Assembly: GCF_019720895.1 (NCBI RefSeq)
Contig: NZ_JAHKSH010000004.1
Span: 310,001-374,000, forward strand
Direction: 5' to 3'
Length of the DNA stretch: 64,000 nucleotides
Source: Microbacterium salitolerans
GTDB lineage: Bacteria > Actinomycetota > Actinomycetes > Actinomycetales > Microbacteriaceae
The notes beneath the pieces are model-generated. The model had not been told where the DNA came from and did not search any database. It saw only the letters and a list, made by a program, of their open reading frames with translations. Made by a program: the position numbers and the translations under genes. Shown here piece by piece: positions 25,851 through 34,108 of the stretch. Positions within the stretch are counted from its first letter, which is position 1; the number at the start of each line of letters is the position of its first letter.

Positions 25851-25901
25851 TCAGACTAGGTCGGGGCACGACTCCTCCTCGCGCGACGCACCGTAGTCTG
25901 A
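25851..25901. promoter_or_regulatory. Symmetric divergent leaderless promoters, manA and first O-antigen-ligase gene
   Basis: TCAGACTA (25851-25858) and TAGTCTGA (25894-25901) are a perfect 8-bp inverted repeat 35 bp apart. Each contains a TAGTCT -10 element pointing outward, 6 nt from the manA ATG and 7 nt from the ATG at 25907. The identity beyond the hexamer may reflect shared regulation or simply consensus. Confidence 0.55.
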
Positions 25902-25906
25902 AGGGC

Positions 25907-27382
25907 ATGGCGCAGCTCTCCCGCCACCCGGTGGCCCCTCCGCACCGCGCGCCAGAACGTGAGGCGACGTCTCACCTCGCACTGCGCGCGTACGCGACGT
26001 TCGTGCTGTTCTCCGCGCTCGCATACTCGTGGTGGTACAACCTGCTCGGCGCGATCGGCGCGGGTCTGCTCCTCGGGTCGACGCTCCTCGCGACGCTGGC
26101 CATCTGGGTGCCGCAGCTCGCGCGCCGGCGCGGCGCTCGCGCCTACCCCTGGCGGCGGCTTCCGTGGGTCGCGCTCGGCTACGTCGCGCTCGCGCTCGTC
26201 TCTCTCGCCTGGTCCGACTGGCACACCGCCACGCTCCTCACATGGACGACGCTCGCCGGCGTCACGCTGCACGGCCTCTTCCTCGCGGACATGCTCACCT
26301 GGGGCGAGATCATCCGCGGACTCGAGGTCGCGCTCCGCTGGGTCCTGGGCCTGTCGGTCCTCTTCGAGGCGTGGGTGGCGCTCATCGTCGGCCACCCGCT
26401 GCTGCCGAACTTCTTCCCCGTGGACGGTCCGCCCGACGCCCACTGGTACTGGGTGCGCGGCAATCTGTTCGACGCCCTGCTCGTCGGCCCCCGCATCCAG
26501 GGGATCGTCGGCAACTCGAATCTGCTCGGCATGCTCTGCGTCATCGCGCTCATCATCTTCGCCGTGCGGCTGCGCACGGGCATCGTCGAGCGAGCGTCCG
26601 GCGAGCGCATCGCGATGCGGACCTTCTGGATCGTCATCGCCGCGTGGCTGCTCTTCCGCGCCGGATCGGCCACGTCCTTCATCGCGGGCGCCGTCGTCTG
26701 CGGTGTGCTGCTCGTCGCGCTCATCATGCGTCAGCAGACGACGCCGGGTGGCCGCACGCGGGTCTACGCGCTGTTCACCGGCGTCGGGCTGGCCGGCGTC
26801 GCGATCGTCTGGCTGATGTGGGATCACGTGCTGGAGCTCCTCGGACGCGGCGGCGGCTTCACGGGCCGCGACGAGATCTGGCGCACCGTGGTCGAGCGCG
26901 CGGCGACGCAGCCCGTCTTCGGCCACGGATTCTCGTCGCCGTGGGTTCCCTGGGACCCCGCGTTCGACGGCTGGATCGTCGATCACGACATCTCGGTGTT
27001 CCAGGCCCACAACATGTGGATCGACGTCTTCCTGCAGCTCGGCGCCGTCGGGGTGGTCGTCATGGCGACCGTGTACGGATCCGCGGTGTGGCGCGCGTGG
27101 TTCTTCGCCGTCGACCGCCCGAAGTGGGACGCGCACGACGATCACCCGTTCTCCCCGCTCACCCTGGCTCCGCTCCTCGTGATCTGGGCGCTCCTGACCC
27201 AGGGCCTCACCGAGTCGAACCCGATCATGCTGTGGGGCTGGCTCCTGCTCGTGATGTTCGTCAGCAAGATGAAGGTGCGGCCGGTCCTCACGCATCCGGA
27301 CGTCGACGCCGAGATCGGAAGCAGGCGCCGCACCCGCGGTGTCCCCCGCACCGCCGTTCCCGCCGTCCTGCCCGAGGACTGA
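25907..27382 (+). CDS. O-antigen ligase-like membrane protein (first of two)
   Basis: This polytopic membrane protein of 491 residues has about eleven hydrophobic helices. Its large extracytoplasmic loop near the C-terminal third (GFSSPWVPWDPAFDGWIV, then VFQAHNMWIDVFLQLG) resembles the WaaL/RfaL-type Wzy_C region with the H-N-x-W feature. These enzymes join lipid-linked glycans to an acceptor or polymerise repeat units. A start at ATG 25907 (MAQLSRHP) was chosen. The frame is open far upstream, but that part is antisense to manA. It forms a unit with the similar gene 8 bp downstream. Confidence 0.82.
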   Translation: MAQLSRHPVAPPHRAPEREATSHLALRAYATFVLFSALAYSWWYNLLGAIGAGLLLGSTLLATLAIWVPQLARRRGARAYPWRRLPWVALGYVALALVSLAWSDWHTATLLTWTTLAGVTLHGLFLADMLTWGEIIRGLEVALRWVLGLSVLFEAWVALIVGHPLLPNFFPVDGPPDAHWYWVRGNLFDALLVGPRIQGIVGNSNLLGMLCVIALIIFAVRLRTGIVERASGERIAMRTFWIVIAAWLLFRAGSATSFIAGAVVCGVLLVALIMRQQTTPGGRTRVYALFTGVGLAGVAIVWLMWDHVLELLGRGGGFTGRDEIWRTVVERAATQPVFGHGFSSPWVPWDPAFDGWIVDHDISVFQAHNMWIDVFLQLGAVGVVVMATVYGSAVWRAWFFAVDRPKWDAHDDHPFSPLTLAPLLVIWALLTQGLTESNPIMLWGWLLLVMFVSKMKVRPVLTHPDVDAEIGSRRRTRGVPRTAVPAVLPED

Positions 27383-27390
27383 CACACGAC

Positions 27391-28728
27391 ATGACCTCGA
27401 TGCGCCGCGCAGCCTCGACCGCTCTCGCCGACCTCCTGCGGTCGGCGGGTTTCGCGCGCGCGTATACGCTCGCCGCTCTCAGCTTCGCGTTCCTCACGAC
27501 CGCGATCCACCGCATCAACGACACCGTCACGCTCGCGACGATCGTCGCCGGCCTCGCGGCGATCGGCATCGGGATCCTCGCCCTCCGCCGCGACGAGCTG
27601 TCCTTCGTCGGCTTCGCTCCGACCACCCTGGTGCTGTACGCCGCATGGGCGCTCGCCAGCCTCGCATGGTCGCTCGATGGGACGCACGGGAGAACGCTCA
27701 GCGCCTGGCTGTCGCTCTTCGGCTGGGCCGTCGTGGCCGTGACGATCGCGCACATCCGCGACACCCTCCAGATCGCGCGCGCCATGGGGGACGTGCTCCG
27801 ATGGCTCCTGACCGCGTCACTCGCGATCGAGGTCCTCATGGGCATCGTCATCGACGCGCCGCTCGAGGGACTCGGCATCCGAGGAGCTCTCGCCTACGGC
27901 GGCCCCGTGCAGGGTCTCTTCGGATCCCGCAATCTCCTCGGCTTCGTCGCCGTCCTGGCACTCGTGACCTTCGCGATCGAGTGGCGCGCCCGCGCCGTCG
28001 CCCGCCACGTCGCGATCTACTCGATCGTCCTCGCGGGTGCGCTGACGGTGCTGTCCGGCTCTCCCGTCGCCTTCGTGCTCGTCGTCATGCTGCTGCTCGC
28101 AGAGTTCGCGCTGTCGATCGCCCGCCGCACGCCCCGCGATCGACGCCGCCGTGTGCACATCGCGATCGCGATCGTCGCGGCCATCGGGTTCCTGGCGGCG
28201 TTCGTGCTGCGGCACCAGATCATCCACTTCTTCGCGGCGCGTTCCGGATTCGCCGCACGCGCCGATCTCTGGAACGCGCTGATCGAGTGGGTGCGCCCAC
28301 GGCCCGTCAACGGCTGGGGCTTCTTCGGCACCTGGGAGGGCGAGCCGTTCCCGACGAACATCATCAACAGGCAGCTCGGCTGGCCGAACGATTCGGCGCT
28401 CAGCTCGTACTTCGACGTGCTCCTGCAGCTCGGGTGGGTCGGCTTCCTGCTGTTCGCGGCGTTCAGCGTCCTCGCTCTCGTGCGCGCATGGCTCGCCGCC
28501 GCGGATCGCCGGTCGGTCGTCTACGCCTGGCTGCCCCTCACCCTCATCGTCCTGCTCGTCGTCTCCGTCTTCGAGAGCTACACGCTGACCGACCTCGGCT
28601 GGATGCTGCTCGTCGTGTGCGCCGTCCGCGCAGGCCAGGAGCGCTCCTGGCGCACGCGCATCGACCCGGCGGCGCCGATCCCGCCGCCGTCGGCTCGGCC
28701 TCAGGGGCCCCGGGGGTCCGCCGGGTAG
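27391..28728 (+). CDS. O-antigen ligase-like membrane protein (second of two)
   Basis: The 445-residue polytopic protein has about ten membrane helices. Its large loop (NGWGFFGTWEGEPFPTN, SYFDVLLQLGWVGFLLF) has the Wzy_C/O-antigen ligase layout of its upstream neighbour. The two proteins share topology and short motifs but are clearly diverged, so they are probably old paralogues with different substrates or one polymerase plus one ligase. The ATG at 27391 is 8 bp after the previous stop, without a strong Shine-Dalgarno. Downstream, after 65 bp, lies the GlfT2-like gene. Confidence 0.8.
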   Translation: MTSMRRAASTALADLLRSAGFARAYTLAALSFAFLTTAIHRINDTVTLATIVAGLAAIGIGILALRRDELSFVGFAPTTLVLYAAWALASLAWSLDGTHGRTLSAWLSLFGWAVVAVTIAHIRDTLQIARAMGDVLRWLLTASLAIEVLMGIVIDAPLEGLGIRGALAYGGPVQGLFGSRNLLGFVAVLALVTFAIEWRARAVARHVAIYSIVLAGALTVLSGSPVAFVLVVMLLLAEFALSIARRTPRDRRRRVHIAIAIVAAIGFLAAFVLRHQIIHFFAARSGFAARADLWNALIEWVRPRPVNGWGFFGTWEGEPFPTNIINRQLGWPNDSALSSYFDVLLQLGWVGFLLFAAFSVLALVRAWLAAADRRSVVYAWLPLTLIVLLVVSVFESYTLTDLGWMLLVVCAVRAGQERSWRTRIDPAAPIPPPSARPQGPRGSAG

Positions 28729-28793
28729 GCTCATGGCGGCTCTGCCGCGACGAGCACAGCGCCGCCCCACCGAACCCGTCGGAGTTTTCATCT

Positions 28794-30704
28794 ATGTCGT
28801 TCGTCCTGCAGAACGTGGTCTTCCCCACCGACCGCGACCCCGACCTTCTGCCGCTCTACGTCGACGCGAACATCTGGTCGACCATCGACGGCAAGCCCGT
28901 GCGCGTGACCGACAACGCCCACATCGGCGATGTCGTCTCCCGGGAGAGCATCCGCGTGCGCGCGGGAGACCGCACGTCGCTCGCGACGTACTTCAATGCG
29001 TTCCCCGCCTCGTACTGGCAGCACTGGACGAGCGTGCGCCGCGTCCGGCTCACGGTCCGCACGGAGGGCCCCGCGACCGTGCTCGTCTACCGTTCCAACG
29101 GATCCGGCGTGCAGCAGCGCATCGACACGGCGGAGGTCGAAGGCGCGACCGAGTCGACCTTCGACATCGCGCTCACGCAGTTCTCGGACGGCGGCTGGAT
29201 CTGGTTCGACATCGTCTCCGACCGCGAGCCGGTCCTCCTCGCGGGCGCGGAATGGACCACCGACCAGGAGCCCGCGCGCACAGGCAAGGCATCGCTCGGC
29301 ATCACGACGTACAACAAGCCGACCTACTGCGTCGAGACGCTCGAAGCCCTCGCCGCGAGCCCCGGCGTGCTCGACGTCGTCGACCGCATCTTCCTCGTCG
29401 ATCAGGGAACCGATCGCGTCGACGCACAGGACGCCTACCCCGCGGTGGCCGGAGCCCTCGGCGAGCAGCTGCAGCTCATCACGCAGCCGAACCTCGGCGG
29501 ATCCGGCGGCTTCGCCCGTGCGATGTCCGAGACGCTGAAGCGCGACGAGAGCGACTTCGTGCAGCTGCTCGACGACGACGTGCGGATCGAACCCGAGTCG
29601 ATCCGACGGGCGATCGTCTTCGGCCGCTTCGCGACGAAGCCCGTGCTCGTCGGCGCCCACATGTTCGATCTTCTCGATCGCCCGCGTCTGCACGCCTGGG
29701 CGGAGGTCGTCGACGAGAAGCCGTTCATGTGGCGCAGCCTCTACCAGGAGAAGATGCCGCACGACTTCCGCGAGGCCAATCTGCGCCAGTCGCCGCTCCT
29801 GCACATGCGCATGGACGCCGACTACAACGGGTGGTGGATGTGCCTCATCCCGAAGGCGGCGATCGAGGAGGTCGGGCTCTCGCTCCCCGCGTTCATCAAG
29901 TGGGACGACGCCGAGTTCTGCCTCCGTGCACGCGAGGCCGGGTTCCCCACCGTGTCGCTTCCCGGCGCCGCGCTCTGGCATGTCTCCTGGGTCGGCAAGG
30001 ACGACGCGATCGACTGGCAGGCGTATTACCACGCGCGCAACCGCATCGTCGCAGGCCTGCTCCACTCCCGCCGACCCGGGGGCGGCACGCTCCTGCGGCA
30101 CAGCAGGCGCGTCGACCTGAAGCACCTCATGATGATGCAGTACTACCCCGTCGCGCTGCGCAACCGCGCTCTGCGCGACGTGCTCAGCGGCCCGTCGCAT
30201 ATGCGGCGCACGCTCGCGCAGCGGATGCCCGAGGCACGCCAACTCGCCAAGGAGTACCCGGAGACCGTCGTCCACAAGGATCCCGACGAGGTGCTGCACT
30301 CCCGCAGGGGCCGCATGGTGTTCACCCTGCGTCGCCGAAACGATCTCGACAATCCGACCGGGCTGCGCCTGCGCGTCTTCACGGCGACGGCCCTGCTCAG
30401 CCACCTCCTGCACAAGCCCGCGCCCGAGAACGTCGAGACGCCCGAGGTCGAGTTCGGCAAGGAGGACGCCCACTGGTGGCGCGTCCCGCACTACGACTCA
30501 GCTCTCGTGAGCGCCGCGGACGGATCCGGCAAGCAGATCTACACGCGCGATCGCGGCGCGTTCCGTCGCATGCTGCTCGACTCCATCCGCCTGCACCGCC
30601 GGCTGAGGCGCGAGTGGCCGCGGCTGTCCCGCGAGTACCGCGAGGCCCTCCCCGGCCTCGTCTCCGAGGAAGCCTGGAAGACGACCTTCGAGGCCTCGAC
30701 ATGA
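28794..30704 (+). CDS. glfT2: GlfT2-like bifunctional galactofuranosyltransferase
   Basis: In mycobacteria GlfT2 polymerises galactofuranose from UDP-Galf onto the lipid-linked galactan. This product has 636 residues, almost the mycobacterial length. The order is the same: an N-terminal beta-rich domain (1-160), then a GT-A domain with GITTYNKPTYCVETLEAL, NLGGSGGFARAM, the metal-binding DDD at residues 260-262 in VQLLDDDVRIEPES, and DYNGWWMCLIP. A C-terminal helical domain follows. Key residues are intact. It overlaps the GlfT1-like gene by 4 bp (ATGA). A glf gene is present at 44849-46000, so the donor could be made. GGAG lies upstream of ATG 28794. Confidence 0.87.
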   Translation: MSFVLQNVVFPTDRDPDLLPLYVDANIWSTIDGKPVRVTDNAHIGDVVSRESIRVRAGDRTSLATYFNAFPASYWQHWTSVRRVRLTVRTEGPATVLVYRSNGSGVQQRIDTAEVEGATESTFDIALTQFSDGGWIWFDIVSDREPVLLAGAEWTTDQEPARTGKASLGITTYNKPTYCVETLEALAASPGVLDVVDRIFLVDQGTDRVDAQDAYPAVAGALGEQLQLITQPNLGGSGGFARAMSETLKRDESDFVQLLDDDVRIEPESIRRAIVFGRFATKPVLVGAHMFDLLDRPRLHAWAEVVDEKPFMWRSLYQEKMPHDFREANLRQSPLLHMRMDADYNGWWMCLIPKAAIEEVGLSLPAFIKWDDAEFCLRAREAGFPTVSLPGAALWHVSWVGKDDAIDWQAYYHARNRIVAGLLHSRRPGGGTLLRHSRRVDLKHLMMMQYYPVALRNRALRDVLSGPSHMRRTLAQRMPEARQLAKEYPETVVHKDPDEVLHSRRGRMVFTLRRRNDLDNPTGLRLRVFTATALLSHLLHKPAPENVETPEVEFGKEDAHWWRVPHYDSALVSAADGSGKQIYTRDRGAFRRMLLDSIRLHRRLRREWPRLSREYREALPGLVSEEAWKTTFEAST

Positions 30705-31696
30705 CCCGCACCCGCACGAAGGACACCGCTGTGACGACTCCATTCGACCCCGCGCAGGCCACGATCGTCGCCGTCACGTTCAACCGCTCCCACCTGCTCT
30801 CGCGCCTGCTGGAGTCGGTCGTCCGGATGGATCCGAAGCCGGGACACGTCGTCATCATCGACAACGCGTCGACCGACGACACGACCGCGGTCGTCGACAG
30901 CTTCCGCGACGAGATCGGCTCCGAGATCGTCTATCGCCGCCTCGACGAGAACACCGGCGGGTCCGGCGGATTCAGCGAGGGCATGAAGACGGCCTACGAG
31001 CTGGGATCCGAGTGGATCTGGCTCATGGACGACGACGTCGAGGTGCTCCCCGATGGCCTCGCGAAGATGGGCGCCTGGACGCCTCGCTTCCAGCACGTGC
31101 AGGGGCGTCGCTACGACTACGACGGCTCGGAGTTCTACTGGCAGTATCGGGTGTCGACGTCGCTGGGCATCCCGATCCCGTTCGCGCCCGCAGGCTTCGA
31201 CAGCTCGGGCTACCGCGAGATGAACTCGGGGTGCTTCGAGGGCATGTTCATCCACCGCGATCTCGTTGCGAAGCTGGGTCTGCCGGACCCTCGCTTCTTC
31301 ATCTACTGGGACGACACGGTCTACGGCTACCTCGCGTCGCTCCACACGCCGTGCGCGATCGTCGACGAGTTCGTCCTGCAGCGCACGCGTGAGATCAAGC
31401 AGTGGGACATGGGCACGCGCCATCTCAACGCGTCGAGCGACATGTACCGGTACTACATCATGCGCAATCGCGGCATCATGAAGCACTACTACCAGGCGAA
31501 CGGCGACTACCGAGCCGTGCGCTTCGCGATCGGCACGGCGGCGACCTTCATGAAGGAGCTCATCCGCCTGACGCTCGTCGAGCGGAGGATCACGTCGAAG
31601 GGGTGGAGCAACCTCTGGCGCGGCATGCGCGACGGCTGGACGATCGCGACCGATCGCGAGTTCGAGGTGATGCCGCCCCTCGCGGCGGCGGAGTGA
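30701..31696 (+). CDS. GlfT1-like glycosyltransferase
   Basis: This is a GT2 enzyme with 331 residues. It has IVAVTFNRSHLLSRLLESV, VVIIDNASTDDTTAVV, NTGGSGGFSEGM and the acidic motif WLMDDDVEVLPDG. A later WDDTVYGY and the C-terminal helix pair are as in GlfT1-type galactofuranosyltransferases, which add the first Galf residues to the rhamnosyl-GlcNAc linker in mycobacteria. Coupling to the GlfT2-like gene by an ATGA overlap supports a shared galactan pathway. GT2 proteins are alike, so another initiating sugar transfer is possible. A GTG at 30731 is an alternative start. Confidence 0.75.
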   Translation: MTRTRTKDTAVTTPFDPAQATIVAVTFNRSHLLSRLLESVVRMDPKPGHVVIIDNASTDDTTAVVDSFRDEIGSEIVYRRLDENTGGSGGFSEGMKTAYELGSEWIWLMDDDVEVLPDGLAKMGAWTPRFQHVQGRRYDYDGSEFYWQYRVSTSLGIPIPFAPAGFDSSGYREMNSGCFEGMFIHRDLVAKLGLPDPRFFIYWDDTVYGYLASLHTPCAIVDEFVLQRTREIKQWDMGTRHLNASSDMYRYYIMRNRGIMKHYYQANGDYRAVRFAIGTAATFMKELIRLTLVERRITSKGWSNLWRGMRDGWTIATDREFEVMPPLAAAE

Positions 31697-31703
31697 GGCC
31701 GAC

Positions 31704-32162
31704 ATGGTGCTGACCATCGGAGACGACGCGCGGATCCACAAGCAGGTCCGCTTCCTGCACGGCGAGAAGAACGAGATCCGCATCGGGGATCGCGCCAACT
31801 TCTACCGCGGGACCGAGATCATGGCGCCGGTCACGATCGGCGACGACGTCTTCATCAACCGCGACGCGTACATCCGCCCGCAGACGACGATCGGCGATCG
31901 CGTCAACATCGGCCCGTTCGTCCGCGTCGTCACCGACACGCATGACATCGGCCCGCACGACAAGCGCGCGGGCGCCGTGCGGCACGACGCCATCACGATC
32001 GGCGACGGATCCTGGATCGGCGCCTCCGCGACGATCCTCGGCGGCGTCACCATCGGCGCCGGCTCGATCGTCGCGGCGGGCTCGATCGTGACGAGCGATG
32101 TGCCCGACGACGTCGTGGTCGCGGGCGTCCCGGCGAAGGTCGTCAAGAAGCTCGGGAAGTAG
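31704..32162 (+). CDS. Hexapeptide-repeat O-acetyltransferase
   Basis: The 152-residue protein is left-handed beta-helix from end to end, with [LIV]-G-x-x repeats (ITIGDGSWIGASATILGGV, TIGAGSIVAAGSIV). The catalytic-type His lies in VVTDTHDIGPHDKRAG. The fold matches Maa/NodL/WcaF acetyltransferases that use acetyl-CoA to acetylate sugars. It starts 7 bp after the GlfT1-like stop, so it is co-transcribed and probably acetylates the same glycan. The exact sugar is unknown. Confidence 0.85.
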   Translation: MVLTIGDDARIHKQVRFLHGEKNEIRIGDRANFYRGTEIMAPVTIGDDVFINRDAYIRPQTTIGDRVNIGPFVRVVTDTHDIGPHDKRAGAVRHDAITIGDGSWIGASATILGGVTIGAGSIVAAGSIVTSDVPDDVVVAGVPAKVVKKLGK

Positions 32163-32169
32163 GAACGCT

Positions 32170-32187
32170 GCGGGCATTCTCGCCCGC
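32170..32187. terminator. Candidate terminator hairpin between convergent genes
   Basis: GCGGGC (32170-32175) and GCCCGC (32182-32187) pair around ATTCTC, just after the acetyltransferase stop and before the end of the convergent glycosyltransferase gene. No T tract follows, so confidence is limited. Confidence 0.4.
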
Positions 32188-32229
32188 GCTCCCTCATGCG
32201 GAGAGCGTCGCCAAGATCGGCGGCTCCCC

Positions 32230-34044
32230 TCAGTACCCCACCTCGGGGGTGCGCCAGCCGCGGAACTGCTCGAAGGATCCCTGCACCAGCTGGCTCGCCG
32301 TGCGCTCCCACGTGTGCTTCGACGCGTGGCGGATGTACATGTATCCGAGGCTCTGCGTGCGATAGCCGACCATGCCCTGTGTCTCGACGCGGATGAGCAC
32401 GGAGCGGTCCGTCGAGTTCGGCGTGGGGCGCCAGCCGCCGAGCGCATCGAACGCCGCGCGCGACAGCATCATCGCTCCCCCGGCCATCTGGTCGTGATAG
32501 CGCTCGGTCGCGAACGTGCGGTGCACGGTCTGGTGCACCTCTTCGAAGTAGAGGAACTCGGTCGTCTTGCCGACGATGTCCGCGCGCGAGTAGAGGCTCG
32601 CGAGCACGAGGTCCTGCACATGGTGCTCGCCGTACCAGTCGTCGTCGTCGAGCTTCGTGATGAGGTCGCCCGACGAGCGCCGGACGCCCTCGGCGAGCGC
32701 CGCCCCGAACAGTACGGTGCTCGGGACCTCGACGATCGTGTAGTCGAGGCCGCGCAGGTCCGCGCCCTCGAGGGAGGGGGCCGGCACGCCGTGCACGACG
32801 ACGATGACCTCCATGTCCCGGTAGGTCTGCTTCGCCATCATCTCGAGCACGCCGGAGACGAGATCGGGCCGCATGGTGGAGAGGATCACGCTGACGCGCG
32901 GGAGGTAGCGGTATCCCGTCGTCTCCCTCACCGCGCTCGCCAGACGGAAGAATCCGCCGTGCTCGCGCATCGCCACGCGGCGTGGCTCGACGGCGCGGAG
33001 ATCGCGCTCGAGACCCATCTGCTGGCGATACGGGCGGCGGATGATCGCCGTGATCTCGGGCGCGAGGGCCTCCTCGGGGATCCGCACCTGCTTGGGCAGG
33101 CTGTGGAGGATCGTGTCGGTCGCGATGATCTCCGCGAAGCGCGCCGCCAGGCCCTCCGGGAGCGCACGGAGGCTCGAGAGGTCGATGCTCTCGACGCGGC
33201 GCAGCGCCCGCACATCGGCGGCGGACAGGGGCTCCTGCGCGTCGAACTCGATCGTGCTGCCCCTCCCCGCGTCGACCGGCAGGATGCGCACACGGCGTCC
33301 GTCGACGGCCAAGCGGCGCGCGGGCGGCGACGGGTGGAACAGCAGCTCGCGGCCGATCGGGTTGTGCACGTGCAGATCGATGACGGGCAGCTCGGTGCGC
33401 GGATGCGCGTAGCCGGCGTCGTGCGTCGTGAGGTGGTGCGTCGCGAGCTCGTCAGCGAGTCGGCGCGGCCCCCCGATCAGCACGTCCGCACGACGCAGGC
33501 CGACGCCCTGCAGTCGATCGACCATGGGTTCGACCGGGGGCGCCGTGCGCGTCGGGAGGAGCGCGAGCGCCTCGTCGCCGGCCCCTTCCGCGAGCGCGAT
33601 CAGGGGGAAGCCGGCGCCGGCGTACGGCGCGTTCGGCACGAAGACGGGAAGGAGTGCGGCGGCGAGCTCCGTGATCGTCGTGGGTTCGGTCGTCGTGAGG
33701 CGCGCGTGGGCGCGGCCGCGCTTCTGGTCGAATCGCACGTCGAATCCGCCGAGGGCCCGCACCTGACCGAGCCGGCCGCGCCAGCGCGGGACCGGGGCCT
33801 CCCAGTGCGCGAGGACGATCGTCAGATCGGTCGTCGACACGACCGGATCCCTCGGCAGCGCGAGGCGGCGCAGGATGTCGGCGTCGGCGACCTCGAGTCG
33901 CACGGGAGACGTGCGTGACGTGTCGACCTGCACGGCGCGCGTCACATCGGCCGGGGTCTCGAGACGCGGCGCGGGCACATCCTGCCGCCACATGGCGTCG
34001 GCGCGATCATCGTGCGTGAGTGCGTCGCGACCGGAACGCAGCAT
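32230..34044 (-). CDS. Family 2 glycosyltransferase with a long unassigned N-terminal region
   Basis: Of 604 residues, only the C-terminal 220 form a recognisable GT-A domain (RVSVILSTMRPDLVSGVLEM, ITKLDDDDWYGEHHVQDL, AGGAMMLSRAAFDALGGW). The first 380 residues match nothing I recognise. They contain alternating strands, a TTEPTTITELAAALLPVF segment, and a stretch (IPEEALAPEITAIIRRPYRQQ) that may be helical. This part may bind an acceptor or another protein. The ATG at 34042-34044 follows GGGGG at good spacing; an in-frame ATG at 34080 is less likely. It is convergent with the acetyltransferase and lies downstream of the GT at 34109. Confidence 0.78.
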   Translation of the reverse strand: MLRSGRDALTHDDRADAMWRQDVPAPRLETPADVTRAVQVDTSRTSPVRLEVADADILRRLALPRDPVVSTTDLTIVLAHWEAPVPRWRGRLGQVRALGGFDVRFDQKRGRAHARLTTTEPTTITELAAALLPVFVPNAPYAGAGFPLIALAEGAGDEALALLPTRTAPPVEPMVDRLQGVGLRRADVLIGGPRRLADELATHHLTTHDAGYAHPRTELPVIDLHVHNPIGRELLFHPSPPARRLAVDGRRVRILPVDAGRGSTIEFDAQEPLSAADVRALRRVESIDLSSLRALPEGLAARFAEIIATDTILHSLPKQVRIPEEALAPEITAIIRRPYRQQMGLERDLRAVEPRRVAMREHGGFFRLASAVRETTGYRYLPRVSVILSTMRPDLVSGVLEMMAKQTYRDMEVIVVVHGVPAPSLEGADLRGLDYTIVEVPSTVLFGAALAEGVRRSSGDLITKLDDDDWYGEHHVQDLVLASLYSRADIVGKTTEFLYFEEVHQTVHRTFATERYHDQMAGGAMMLSRAAFDALGGWRPTPNSTDRSVLIRVETQGMVGYRTQSLGYMYIRHASKHTWERTASQLVQGSFEQFRGWRTPEVGY

Positions 34045-34108
34045 GCAGAACCCCCAGAGATCTAGTGACAGGCCTCCCAAAGGTTACCCGTCCGTGATCG
34101 GTGCGCTG

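Noticed and set aside
25856-27385. 509-residue open frame antisense to the first O-antigen-ligase gene
   Set aside because: The extreme Glu/Asp/Arg content is typical of the antisense of hydrophobic codons; no start signal.
27339-30704. 1121-residue fusion ending in the GlfT2-like protein
   Set aside because: The first 485 residues are an out-of-frame reading of the O-antigen-ligase gene; the real start at 28794 gives the GlfT2 length.
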